Assembly: GCF_003313325.1 (NCBI RefSeq)
Contig: NZ_QMHQ01000002.1
Location: forward strand, 434,001 to 498,000
Length of the DNA: 64,000 nucleotides
DNA from: Pedobacter namyangjuensis
GTDB taxonomy: Bacteria > Bacteroidota > Bacteroidia > Sphingobacteriales > Sphingobacteriaceae
Reading direction: 5' to 3'
The position numbers were made by a program, and so were the translations under genes. Below, in pieces: positions 45,083-53,936 of the stretch. Under the pieces are notes generated by a model. The model ran no database searches and was not told the DNA's origin. It was given only the letters and a program-made list of their open reading frames with translations. How positions within the stretch are numbered: position 1 is the stretch's first letter; each line of letters starts with the position of its first letter.

Positions 45083-46114
45083 CTACTGTTTTATCTCTTT
45101 CAAACGCTTAATTGATTTGATATTAATAGCATTACCTGTTTTTTCTATCAAGTTTTCTTCTTTAAAATCGGCTAGCATTCTACTTACCGTTTCGCTAGCT
45201 GTGCCCACAAGTGCAGCTAAATCGTCTCTCGAAATTTTTAATGTGCAAGTATCAGATTCTTTGTCGCCGAATTTATGGGCTACTTGAATCAAGGCTTCAG
45301 CGACACGTTTACGCACCGAGAAGTAAGCCAGCTGTAGCATTTGTTCCTCTTTAGCCCTAACGCTGGTTGATAATAGATTTATAAATGCAGATGAAATCTC
45401 TTGATGATTAAGTAAATAATCGATAAAATCAGTCTTGGAGATCAAGAGGATTTCGCAGTTCGAAAGCGTTGCCGCATTATCTGCATAAGAAGAGCCACTA
45501 CATAAACTTTCATAACCGAAAAAGTCGCCATCGTTATACAAGGTAGATGACAATTCTCTTCCATCCTTGAAGCGTTTATAGGTTTTAACCTGACCACTTT
45601 TTAAATAATAAAGGTAGTTTGGCTCATCGCCCTCAACAAAAATAATTTGTTTGTTAGCGAAAGAACGAGATTTACCCTTACCTTTCAATTCAAAAAATAA
45701 AGCCTCTTTATCAGCCGGTGTAGATTGAAATCCTTCTGGTTTAACTCTACGTTTTAACCTACTCTCTATAGCGTTATACAGCTCAACGTCATCAAATGGC
45801 TTGGTTAAATAATCGTCTGCTCCCATTTCCATGCCTTTACGCATATCGGCCCGCTCGGCTTTGGCCGTCATGAAAATAAAAGGTATGGAAGCTGTTTTTG
45901 GATTTTTATGCAATAGGTAAAGTACACCATAGCCATCAAGCTCGGGCATCATAATATCGCATAAAATGATATCAGGAAGATTTTTTACCGCTAGCTCCAC
46001 ACCAATCTTTCCATTATTAGCGGTAATGGTTTCGTAACCGGCCAAATCAAGCATCTCCGCAGTACCCTCTCTAATATCGTCGTTATCTTCTATTATTAAA
46101 ACTTTCTTTGCCAT
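45083..46114 (-). CDS. response regulator fused to a CRP/FNR DNA-binding module
   Basis: A 343-aa protein combining a receiver domain (1-120; D53, K105), a cyclic-nucleotide-like beta barrel (about 140-250) and a Crp-type HTH (about 265-340). The recognition helix has E308-TV-S311-R312, the ExxSR pattern of FNR, which recognises TGAT half sites. The N-terminal Fe-S cysteines of FNR are absent, so oxygen sensing must come from phosphorylation by the FixL-like kinase 12 bp upstream. In effect it joins FixJ and FixK roles in one protein. Likely targets are the boxes near 40361, 44810, 49225 and 49319. Confidence 0.88.
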   Translation of the reverse strand: MAKKVLIIEDNDDIREGTAEMLDLAGYETITANNGKIGVELAVKNLPDIILCDIMMPELDGYGVLYLLHKNPKTASIPFIFMTAKAERADMRKGMEMGADDYLTKPFDDVELYNAIESRLKRRVKPEGFQSTPADKEALFFELKGKGKSRSFANKQIIFVEGDEPNYLYYLKSGQVKTYKRFKDGRELSSTLYNDGDFFGYESLCSGSSYADNAATLSNCEILLISKTDFIDYLLNHQEISSAFINLLSTSVRAKEEQMLQLAYFSVRKRVAEALIQVAHKFGDKESDTCTLKISRDDLAALVGTASETVSRMLADFKEENLIEKTGNAINIKSIKRLKEIKQ

Positions 46115-46126
46115 TACAAGTGTAAA

Positions 46127-47311
46127 TTAAAATTTAAAAGTCAATGTAAACGTAGTACCTACATTCTGTGAACTTTTGCAAGAAACCGTGCCATTCATTA
46201 ACCCAACATATCGTTTTACGATGTTTAAGCCCAAACCTGTACCTGGAATATCGCCAGTATTATGTGCCCTAAAAAACGGCTCAAACAAATTATTTTGATC
46301 AACATCCGGAATACCGATTCCATTATCAATTACTTCAATAATCAACTCATTATCGCTAACCGTACTGTTAAACTGTATCATGGTATTTTCGCCAGAATAT
46401 TTAATAGCGTTAGAAATAAGGTTGATTATGCAGTTTTTTAGGAGATTTTGGTCAATAAAAACATCGGCCTTAGTACCATTATGTTCGTATACAATCAGCT
46501 GGTTTTGTTTACTAATCAACTGCATTTCCTCGGTAATCTCTTCTGCAAAAGCTATGATATTAAATGAGGTAGGATTAGCTTCTACTCTACCAGCTTCCAA
46601 CTTTTCTAGCGACAAAAAATCATTTAATATGGTGGTTAAATTATTAATTGAATTTTTGATTTTAGCAGTGTGTTTCTCTACACTAGCAACATCATTCTTA
46701 ACTGTATATTTATCTATCAATGAAGCAGATAACTGTATTGAGCTCAACGGCGTTCTAAACTCGTGAGATGCCATGGAAACAAATCTAGTTTTAAGCTGAT
46801 TCAATTCTCGCTCCTTTTCGAACAATGCGCTAACATGCTCCTTAGCACTCTCCAATTCGTTAATCAGTTTTACTAAATCCTGCGTACGTTCTTTAATTTT
46901 TAACTCCAGCTCTTCCGTATAACTTTTGATTCTTATTTCATCATCCTTTTGGCGAGATAAATCATGAATGAAACCTGTAAAAATTTTTCTATCGCTAAAC
47001 TTTACTTCACTTACACCTAGCCTAAACGGAAAAGTACTGCCATCCTTTCGCTGGCCGTATACTTCCCTGCCAATGCCTATAATGTGTTTTTTGCCAGTTT
47101 GGTTATAGTTCCCAATATATCCATCGTGCTTTTCTTTATCTGGTTGGGGCATTAACGTGGATACATTTTTGCCAACTAACTCTTCTTTTTCATATCCAAA
47201 AAGCGTTAACGCAGCTGAGTTGATATGCTCTATCGTTCCTTTATCGTCAATGGTAATAATTCCATCAATAGCATTTTCGATAATTGCATTTAGTAGTCTA
47301 GCTCTTTCCAT
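46127..47311 (-). CDS. FixL-like heme-PAS oxygen sensor histidine kinase
   Basis: A 394-aa soluble kinase. The PAS domain (about 1-118) has KH62DGY and HIIGIGR82, aligning with BjFixL heme ligand H200 and oxygen-contacting R220 at the same 20-residue spacing; H76 matches H214. HisKA has H183 in MASHEFRTP, and the ATPase domain has DNGIGIP and GTGLGLNI. It should bind heme and signal low oxygen to the downstream receiver-CRP protein. Heme binding is predicted from motif, not shown. Confidence 0.87.
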   Translation of the reverse strand: MERARLLNAIIENAIDGIITIDDKGTIEHINSAALTLFGYEKEELVGKNVSTLMPQPDKEKHDGYIGNYNQTGKKHIIGIGREVYGQRKDGSTFPFRLGVSEVKFSDRKIFTGFIHDLSRQKDDEIRIKSYTEELELKIKERTQDLVKLINELESAKEHVSALFEKERELNQLKTRFVSMASHEFRTPLSSIQLSASLIDKYTVKNDVASVEKHTAKIKNSINNLTTILNDFLSLEKLEAGRVEANPTSFNIIAFAEEITEEMQLISKQNQLIVYEHNGTKADVFIDQNLLKNCIINLISNAIKYSGENTMIQFNSTVSDNELIIEVIDNGIGIPDVDQNNLFEPFFRAHNTGDIPGTGLGLNIVKRYVGLMNGTVSCKSSQNVGTTFTLTFKF

Positions 47312-47364
47312 TTAAGCCAAATATATTGTTTTTGCCATTTTTAGCGATTAAAATAATCACTAAA

Positions 47365-49140
47365 TTAAATAAGTGTGTTATGGAGTTTACTTTCTGATGC
47401 GAGCAAATCGTTGTAATCAAGTTCTTGAATAAGTAAGGCCTTGCCAGATGTTTCGCTATACATTTTTTTATAGTAATTAACTCCTTCTTGCAATTGGTTT
47501 TTAAAATTAGTTAAATATTTCTTTTTCTTACCGTTAAGATCTTCGATATGATTTTTTAGTTCAGTTTGAAGATAATCGATATAGAGGTTTAGTTCTTTTA
47601 TAAAAAAGTGCGGTCGCTTAACTGAAACCAACAGGTTTAACTTGCCATAAATATGTTTTGCCATTTCCTCTAGAGAGTAAACATTAGAGAAATAGGCTAA
47701 ATTCGGCCCCGGACAAATTGCTACAGCATTATTCTCTTTGGGCTTTAACATATCGTTTTTTAAATAAGCAGATGCGCACAAACCCTCGCACAAACAAGTT
47801 TTCTCGGTTATCAAATCGAACCAATGCTTAAATTCTTCTTCAGAAAGATGGGCAGTCTCCAATTGTTTAATCTTAAGGTTTTGATATTCTCTAGATGCCG
47901 TACAGATAGGTTGATCTGTAAACTCTGTATTGCTACACAGATATTTCTTTGTACATGCGCTTCCTGGTCGGCCTTTCGCAATACGCTCCAATCGTTTTTT
48001 TTCTATACTGTTATGCCTAAAATTATTGAACAAGATGCCCAGTGGAGATGCATTGCTTAGGTAGTAATCGTCTTCTGTTGCATTCTTTAAATTTTCTACC
48101 GTCTCAACATCTACGTTGGTTACTTCTGGCACTAATAAAAATGGACTTCCCCAGCCAGTTCCATCCACTTTATAATAGTCTAACAAAAATCTATTTTCTT
48201 CTGCAGTACCAATACCGCCTTGCACACTAATTTTCTGCTGTGGCACCTTAGTTAAACTCGCTCGCCCGCCCAAACTAGTTACGTAAAGCTGAGACAATTC
48301 TGCAAGCATCTCATTTCTTCGCGTTTTAAATTCTTCTAAAATGGGTCCGAGCAGAAAGCCATCGGTAGCAAAGGCATGTCCGCCACAATTTAAACCAGAT
48401 TCAATTCTAAATTCAGAAACCCAAATTCCTTTTTTCGCTAAAAACTTCGCCTGTATAAACGCAGAGCGAAAATCGCTCACTTTTAATATTACTTTTTTGC
48501 GCAACTCACCCTGTTCATTTGGAAAAAAATCTTCAAAACTAGCTAAATAACTATACAAATGAGGATTCATTCCTGCAGATAAAACTAACGAAGAGGTTAA
48601 TTTACTTTTTGCGAATCCCCTTAATGCTGCCATTGCATCAGTATTTTCATCGCCTGTAAATTCGTCGTTAACATAGTTCATCTTATCAACCTTGGCCATA
48701 ATGTTTACGTCTATGTTACCACGATTCATTTTCGCACGTAATATGTTCTCGAAAATTGTTCGCCTTTCTCCGGGTTCAAACTCCATCATTAAATCATAAC
48801 CTTGTTTAAGTTGCGAGTCTTCCGGCATCAATTCAAAATACTTGCACAGGTCATTTCCTTCCTCAAAAGGTAATTTTTTGATCACTTCGAATTGCTTTGC
48901 AACCAAATCATCCAACAAATTTAAATAAGCCGTTAACCTTAAAGCCCTGTAATCCTTTTCTGTTTTTTTAATTGGCTGGTAGGCTGCATTATTTTTTTCA
49001 GAATGAAATTGCCTCATTCTCTCCGTTAATTCATCATCAACAATGGAAACAACAGATGATATGCCGTAACGAGCCACTTTAAGCGGTGTATCTATAGAAA
49101 AACCTAAACCTAGTACCGGGATGTGAAAATTATGTGCCAT
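47365..49140 (-). CDS. NMO-like FMN-barrel protein with Cys-rich C-terminal half, function unknown
   Basis: A 591-aa protein. PVLGLGFSIDTPLKVARYGISS at the start, LNCGGHAFATDG (about 285) and QGGIGTAEENRFLL (about 340) resemble the nitronate monooxygenase/2-nitropropane dioxygenase TIM barrel. The C-terminal third adds clusters CTKKYLC, CLCEGLC and AICPGPN that could hold an Fe-S cluster. It is the first gene of the operon with the FixL-like kinase and receiver-CRP regulator and is preceded by an FNR-like box. Probably a redox enzyme of the low-oxygen response; the reaction is not known. Confidence 0.65.
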   Translation of the reverse strand: MAHNFHIPVLGLGFSIDTPLKVARYGISSVVSIVDDELTERMRQFHSEKNNAAYQPIKKTEKDYRALRLTAYLNLLDDLVAKQFEVIKKLPFEEGNDLCKYFELMPEDSQLKQGYDLMMEFEPGERRTIFENILRAKMNRGNIDVNIMAKVDKMNYVNDEFTGDENTDAMAALRGFAKSKLTSSLVLSAGMNPHLYSYLASFEDFFPNEQGELRKKVILKVSDFRSAFIQAKFLAKKGIWVSEFRIESGLNCGGHAFATDGFLLGPILEEFKTRRNEMLAELSQLYVTSLGGRASLTKVPQQKISVQGGIGTAEENRFLLDYYKVDGTGWGSPFLLVPEVTNVDVETVENLKNATEDDYYLSNASPLGILFNNFRHNSIEKKRLERIAKGRPGSACTKKYLCSNTEFTDQPICTASREYQNLKIKQLETAHLSEEEFKHWFDLITEKTCLCEGLCASAYLKNDMLKPKENNAVAICPGPNLAYFSNVYSLEEMAKHIYGKLNLLVSVKRPHFFIKELNLYIDYLQTELKNHIEDLNGKKKKYLTNFKNQLQEGVNYYKKMYSETSGKALLIQELDYNDLLASESKLHNTLI

Positions 49141-49164
49141 TGACTTTTATATAATTTTAAATCT

Positions 49165-49232
49165 CAAAACTATCTATATCTCAATGATGATGCTGTTGTA
49201 TCTATCACGCTAAAAAATGATTTCTATCACTT
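49165..49232 (-). promoter_or_regulatory. promoter of the sensor operon with FNR-like box
   Basis: ATGAT-TTCT-ATCAC (49219-49232) contains the TGAT-N4-ATCA core. Its centre is 60.5 nt upstream of the G of TAGTTTTG (minus, 49172-49165), the same -7 sequence as in the cbb3 operon promoter. The start codon of the NMO-like gene is 24 nt further. No -33 TTG. Suggests autoregulation by the receiver-CRP protein. Confidence 0.6.
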
Positions 49233-49313
49233 TTGCTCTGCACTAAACTAGCAAACTTCGCTAGCAGTCCATTTAAACCAAAAAATACCGATGTTTATTA
49301 TCATCACATAATA

Positions 49314-49356
49314 TGATGATTATCAGTTTTATAGCAAGCATACGAAACTAACTTTG
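49314..49356 (+). promoter_or_regulatory. class II-type FNR-like promoter of the small membrane protein and Usp genes
   Basis: TGAT-GATT-ATCA (49314-49325) is centred 36.5 nt upstream of the G of TAACTTTG (49349-49356), an exact TAnnTTTG. With a start site near 49360, the box sits near -41, the classical class II position, where it covers the -33 region. Confidence 0.6.
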
Positions 49357-49372
49357 GGTGAAATAAAAAGAG

Positions 49373-49489
49373 ATGAAAAAACGAAATATTGCAGAAAAGG
49401 TAGCTGAAGAAAGTAGCAGGAAATATGTGATTATAGGAATCGCCATATTGCTGATGCAAACCGCATTTCACTTATTAGTAGGATTTTAA
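49373..49489 (+). CDS. 38-aa single-span membrane protein
   Basis: A 38-aa product starting MKKRNIAEKVAEESS with a basic/acidic amphipathic N-terminus and one hydrophobic helix (about residues 19-37) that ends at the C-terminus. An AAAAAGAG purine stretch lies 5 bases before the ATG, and the -7 element is 16 nt upstream. It is the first gene after the class II FNR-like promoter and precedes the Usp gene by 36 bp. Probably a small oxygen-regulated membrane protein. No family is known to me. Confidence 0.62.
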   Translation: MKKRNIAEKVAEESSRKYVIIGIAILLMQTAFHLLVGF

Positions 49490-49525
49490 AAATCCACAAC
49501 TAGTTCTTTAAAGAAAAATAAAGCC

Positions 49526-50368
49526 ATGAAAAAGATTTTAGTCCCTATAGATTTTTCTGACTATGCAAGCAACGCCAGCAAATACGCAATTGCTCTAGCA
49601 AAAATATTGCCTGCTAGTTTACATTTTTTCCATGCCATAAAAGTTCCAGCTAATAACCCTATGTCTGGATTAATTGTATGGCCTTTAGAAGAATATGCGG
49701 ACATTAAAAATGAAGCAGACCGAAACTTAGCTTTGTTTTTAGAACGATTTTTAACAGAAAACAGCGACGTGCCAATAACCTATAGTGTTGAGATTGGTGC
49801 TGTAAAAGAAGTTGTAGACAAGCTGTGCGAAGCGCAAAATATAGATTTAATTGTAATGGGATTAGCCGGGGCGGGAAAATTGACGCAATTTATTATTGGT
49901 AGCAACAGCAAAATGCTAATTGAGAAAGCTAAAACTCCAATATTGCTAATACCAAAACAAAGTAGTTTTGATCATTTGAAAAAGATTGCATTTGCGACAG
50001 ATTTACGTGAAAGCGATGTAAACGCAGTGCATAAATTAATTTCTTTATTTTACCCGTTTAATAGCGATATACTATTGGCGCACGTTGCAAAACCAGAAAA
50101 AGAAGACAGAAATAAGGCTAAGCACTTTTTAAACTGCATCACCAATAAAATTAACTATGATCGTGTTTACTATAAGAAGTTGAACAATAGTGATATCTAC
50201 AATGGTTTACAATGGATTACTGAAAACACACAGATTTCTATTATTGCCATGATCCATAGAAACCACACATTGCTAGCCGAAATTTTTGAAATTAGCCACA
50301 CCAAAAAACTGGCCCGATTTACGAAATTGCCTTTACTGGTGTTGCCAGACCAAGATGAAATAAGTTAA
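49526..50368 (+). CDS. tandem universal stress protein (UspA family)
   Basis: A 280-aa protein with two Usp domains (about 1-145 and 150-278). The first has ILVPIDFSDYASNA and the nucleotide-loop pattern GLAGAGKLTQFIIGSNS; the second lacks a clear ATP loop. Probably cytosolic. It is downstream of the FNR-like box and 38-aa gene and likely induced at low oxygen, as Usp genes are in other FNR regulons. Confidence 0.88.
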   Translation: MKKILVPIDFSDYASNASKYAIALAKILPASLHFFHAIKVPANNPMSGLIVWPLEEYADIKNEADRNLALFLERFLTENSDVPITYSVEIGAVKEVVDKLCEAQNIDLIVMGLAGAGKLTQFIIGSNSKMLIEKAKTPILLIPKQSSFDHLKKIAFATDLRESDVNAVHKLISLFYPFNSDILLAHVAKPEKEDRNKAKHFLNCITNKINYDRVYYKKLNNSDIYNGLQWITENTQISIIAMIHRNHTLLAEIFEISHTKKLARFTKLPLLVLPDQDEIS

Positions 50369-50413
50369 TTTAATTCTGTTAAGAACTATTTTCCAGTCGC
50401 TTTTTAATTTGGT

Positions 50414-50421
50414 TATTTTTG
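50414..50421 (+). promoter_or_regulatory. -7 element of the helicase gene, near-leaderless
   Basis: TATTTTTG matches TAnnTTTG and its G is 4 nt before the first of two ATGs (50426, 50429). No TTG was found at -33. Confidence 0.38.
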
Positions 50422-50425
50422 TAAG

Positions 50426-52336
50426 ATGATGAGTGATGCCACGCCAAATACCTTAGCCGATAAAGTTTTTGAATTTATAGAATACACTAATCAGTCTGTA
50501 TTTTTAACTGGAAAGGCCGGCACTGGTAAAACAACACTGCTAAAAAAAATAAAAGCCAATACCGCTAAAAAAATGGCAGTAATCGCACCTACAGGTGTGG
50601 CGGCAATAAATGCAAAAGGAACTACAATAAATTCATTTTTTCAACTTCCTCCGGGTTCATTTTTTCCTGGCGATATCAGTTTCCAGCATTTACAATCTGG
50701 CATAACATCTATAAAATCGACCGTGTCAGATTTAAGCTATAATAGAGATAAGCTTAAACTTTTTAACGAGCTTGAGCTGTTGGTTATAGACGAAGTTTCT
50801 ATGGTTCGTTGTGATGTGTTGGATGTAATTGATGCCATACTTCGCTCGGTTCGGAAAAACAACCTACCTTTCGGAGGCATACAATTGCTCCTAATCGGTG
50901 ATTTGTACCAACTTCCGCCAGTAACTAAAAGAGAAGATTGGGCTTTTTTAAGCAGAGCCTATCCCTCTCCTTATTTTTTTGATTCTTTGGTTATCAGAAA
51001 TTACCCGGTTTTGCAAATAGAGCTTACTACTGTTTACCGACAAACCGAAGAAACTTTTATAAAAATACTAAACGACATAAGAAACAACCAAATTGACGAG
51101 GAAGATTTGAAACTTTTAAACGAACGTTACGAGCCGGAACATGCAAGTAGCGATGGTTTAAACCCAATCATCATCACCTCTCATAATGCAGAAGCAACTG
51201 CCATAAACAACAAAAAGTTAGACGAAATTGATGCGGAAGAATTTGTTGTGGATGCAGAAATAGACGGCGATTTTAAAGAACTAGGCTTACAGGCCGAACA
51301 ACAACTTAGGTTAAAAGTTGGCGCACAGGTAATGTTTATTAAGAACGATACCGGCGAAGAAAGAAAGTTTTACAACGGAAAAATTGGCAAAATAGAAGCC
51401 ATTACAAACGGAGACATTTTTGTTGCGTTCCCGAGTGAAGATTCTCTACTGTTGCAGAAAAGTTCATGGCAATCTTTTGAATACAAAATAAATGAAGACG
51501 ATGTAGTTTCACAGCAGCAAGTGGGTGAATTTTCTCAATACCCTATTAAATTGGCTTGGGCTGTTACCATCCATAAAAGCCAAGGTTTAACTTTTGATCA
51601 CGCAATTATCGACGCCGGAAAATCTTTCATTGCCGGTCAGGTTTATGTGGCTTTAAGTCGGGTTAAAACATTAAACGGACTGATTTTAAAATCGAAAATA
51701 AATAAAGATAGTTTACGCTCTAACAGAGAAGTTCTTGCTTATTTAAAACCATTGAGTTTAGCAGATTTGGATGAGCTGTTGATTAAATCGCAGGAAGAAT
51801 TCATCCTTAAAATTGTATTAGACCATTTCTCTTTTACTAGCATCGGCAACGAACTTGAGTCAATTAGCAAAGATAATGATGTGATGAAAGCGCATCCCGA
51901 ATTAAAAGCCCAGTTTAAGGTACTTGAAGAAAGTATTATAACGATGACCGCTGTTTTAGAAAAATTTCAAACCCAAATTAAACAATTACACCATCAAGGT
52001 GGATTTGCAGAACAAGCGAGTTTACATGAGCGCATTATGGCTGCGAAGGAATATTTTGTAAAAGAGCTTAATTTAAAATCTATTAACCCCATATTAAAAC
52101 TAATTAGAATTAAGCCAAAGAATAAAATCCAACAGCAGTTACAGCATCAATTGCAAAAATTAAGACAACACATAGAACATAAAATTAACGTAATGCAAAT
52201 TGGCGCAAATCTGCTAGCAGTGCCAATGGATACCACAAATTACGTTTCTTGGATTGAAAAACATAGAAAACAGGCTCTCGTAGCCCAAGATCGTACGGCA
52301 ACTAGTAATTCGTCGGTTAATTTACAGTTGTTTTAG
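50426..52336 (+). CDS. Pif1/RecD-like SF1B DNA helicase
   Basis: A 636-aa helicase. Walker A is GKAGTGKTTLLKKI (about residues 28-41). APTGVAAINAKGTTINSFFQ, LVIDEVSM (Walker B) and GDLYQLPPV follow, with the C-terminal WAVTIHKSQGLTFD and YVALSRVKTL motifs. The C-terminal 170 residues form a helical extension with coiled-coil character. It probably acts in DNA repair or replication. ATG 50429 is an equal alternative start. Confidence 0.9.
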   Translation: MMSDATPNTLADKVFEFIEYTNQSVFLTGKAGTGKTTLLKKIKANTAKKMAVIAPTGVAAINAKGTTINSFFQLPPGSFFPGDISFQHLQSGITSIKSTVSDLSYNRDKLKLFNELELLVIDEVSMVRCDVLDVIDAILRSVRKNNLPFGGIQLLLIGDLYQLPPVTKREDWAFLSRAYPSPYFFDSLVIRNYPVLQIELTTVYRQTEETFIKILNDIRNNQIDEEDLKLLNERYEPEHASSDGLNPIIITSHNAEATAINNKKLDEIDAEEFVVDAEIDGDFKELGLQAEQQLRLKVGAQVMFIKNDTGEERKFYNGKIGKIEAITNGDIFVAFPSEDSLLLQKSSWQSFEYKINEDDVVSQQQVGEFSQYPIKLAWAVTIHKSQGLTFDHAIIDAGKSFIAGQVYVALSRVKTLNGLILKSKINKDSLRSNREVLAYLKPLSLADLDELLIKSQEEFILKIVLDHFSFTSIGNELESISKDNDVMKAHPELKAQFKVLEESIITMTAVLEKFQTQIKQLHHQGGFAEQASLHERIMAAKEYFVKELNLKSINPILKLIRIKPKNKIQQQLQHQLQKLRQHIEHKINVMQIGANLLAVPMDTTNYVSWIEKHRKQALVAQDRTATSNSSVNLQLF

Positions 52337-52417
52337 TTTCTTATTATTCGTATCCTAATCGCGATAATACTATCTTAGCGCAGCTTTTAAAAGCGCTATA
52401 AAACCTATCTGCCGAAA

Positions 52418-53479
52418 ATGATACGCGACATATTATTATATACAAGTATTTTCACCATTCTATCTACATTAATTCCCTTCATTCGACACGATTTTTGGAT
52501 TTTCAGGGTTTTCGAATATCCGCGTTTGCAGAAATTGGTATTAAACGTTGGTTTGGTTTTAGCGATTTTTTTATTTGCTTTCCCCGTTACAATAACAGAC
52601 AAAATTGTTTCAGCTCTCCTATTAGTAAATCTTGGCTATTTAATTTTCTTAATCTTCCCGTTTACGATTTTCGGCAAAAAGCAAATAATTAGCACAAGCG
52701 ACACCAATAGCAAAAACAATTTAAAGTTATTTATTGCAAATGTTTACCAAGAAAATAAAAAAGCAACGGAATACTTGAAACTGATTGACACTTATAACCC
52801 TGATGTAGTTTTGATGGTAGAAACGGACGATTGGTGGGAAAGTAAAATGGATGCGCTTATACCAAAATATCCGTACCAAATTAAGGCACCTTTGCGTAAC
52901 ACATACGGAATGATTTTTTACTCGAAGTTCGAGCTGTTAGATGGTAATGTTAAATATTTGGTTAAAAACGATATTCCTTCCATAGAGACTTTAATAGACC
53001 TTCCGTCTGGGCAATTGGTTAAACTTTACTGCTTACATCCAGAGCCGCCAGTACCGCAAGAAAATCCTCGTTCTACAGAACGCGATAAGGAAATTCTTTT
53101 AATAGCCGAAAAGGCAAAGGAAAGTAAGTACCCTGTAATTGTTATGGGCGATTTGAACGATGTTGCTTGGAGTTATACTACAGAACTTTTTGGTAAAATT
53201 AGCGGTTTGCTAGATCCACGCCGTGGCAGAGGATTTTTCAACTCGTTTAATGCAAAATATTTCTTTCTACGTTTCCCTTTAGACCATATTTTTTGTTCCG
53301 CAGATTTTGCGCTGAGTTCTATAAAAAGATTGCCTAACTGTGGATCAGACCATTTTTCTATGTGTGTTGATTTATGCTACAACCCGAAAGCAGAAAAACA
53401 TAACAATGTTCCGGTAGCAACGCAAGAAGATAAAGAATTAGCAGATGAAAAGATAAATGAGCGTACAAGCGAAAAATAG
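52418..53479 (+). CDS. membrane-anchored endonuclease/exonuclease/phosphatase family protein
   Basis: A 353-aa protein with three N-terminal TM helices (about 4-20, 38-58, 62-82). An EEP fold follows, with ANVYQENK, VLMVETDD, VMGDLNDVAWS, LDHIF and the final GSDHFSM catalytic His. The substrate could be nucleic acid or phospholipid. The acidic C-terminal 25 residues are low complexity. Followed by a gene-poor stretch. Confidence 0.87.
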   Translation: MIRDILLYTSIFTILSTLIPFIRHDFWIFRVFEYPRLQKLVLNVGLVLAIFLFAFPVTITDKIVSALLLVNLGYLIFLIFPFTIFGKKQIISTSDTNSKNNLKLFIANVYQENKKATEYLKLIDTYNPDVVLMVETDDWWESKMDALIPKYPYQIKAPLRNTYGMIFYSKFELLDGNVKYLVKNDIPSIETLIDLPSGQLVKLYCLHPEPPVPQENPRSTERDKEILLIAEKAKESKYPVIVMGDLNDVAWSYTTELFGKISGLLDPRRGRGFFNSFNAKYFFLRFPLDHIFCSADFALSSIKRLPNCGSDHFSMCVDLCYNPKAEKHNNVPVATQEDKELADEKINERTSEK

Positions 53480-53936
53480 TAAGGACCCAAATATCTATCC
53501 CTTTTGCAATTACGGAAGCTTGAGTTCAAAATAGAACTTGCCCAACTTATATTTTTTGCTAAGGATAGTCGCGTAGCACACGGTAATGTCTATAGCTTAA
53601 GCAAAATGTAAATTCAGCAAAGTAAATTTATGGAAATCTTTAGTTTATATAAAATCACTTAAATATTTGTATCATAAATATTTAAATCAAATAAGAAGCG
53701 ATGAATATTTAAAGCCCATAATATTTTGATGCTTCAGCTCAAAAAACTAAGACCATCAACCCTAGGCAGTTAGAAATCCCAAATTATTAACCATATAAAC
53801 CGAAACAAAACGAAACCTAATAAATTTTATAATATTAATTTTCAAATATTTACAAAAACCATTTTAACTAACACTCTATATTAGTTTCATCGCTAAATAA
53901 CAAGCTATCGCATATACCGATTCGTTCGACTCTTAA
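53480..53936. other. 457-bp AT-rich region without a recognised gene
   Basis: Between convergent genes. It holds an imperfect hairpin (GAAGC 53695-53699 with GCTTC 53731-53735, plus inner AATATT pairs) and an AT-rich palindrome near 53660-53685. No T-tract terminator or promoter was identified. Confidence 0.45.

Noticed and set aside
52376..52398. TAGCGC/GCGCTA inverted repeat between the helicase and EEP genes
   Set aside because: No T-tract follows and the loop is itself AT-palindromic; too weak to call a terminator or operator.
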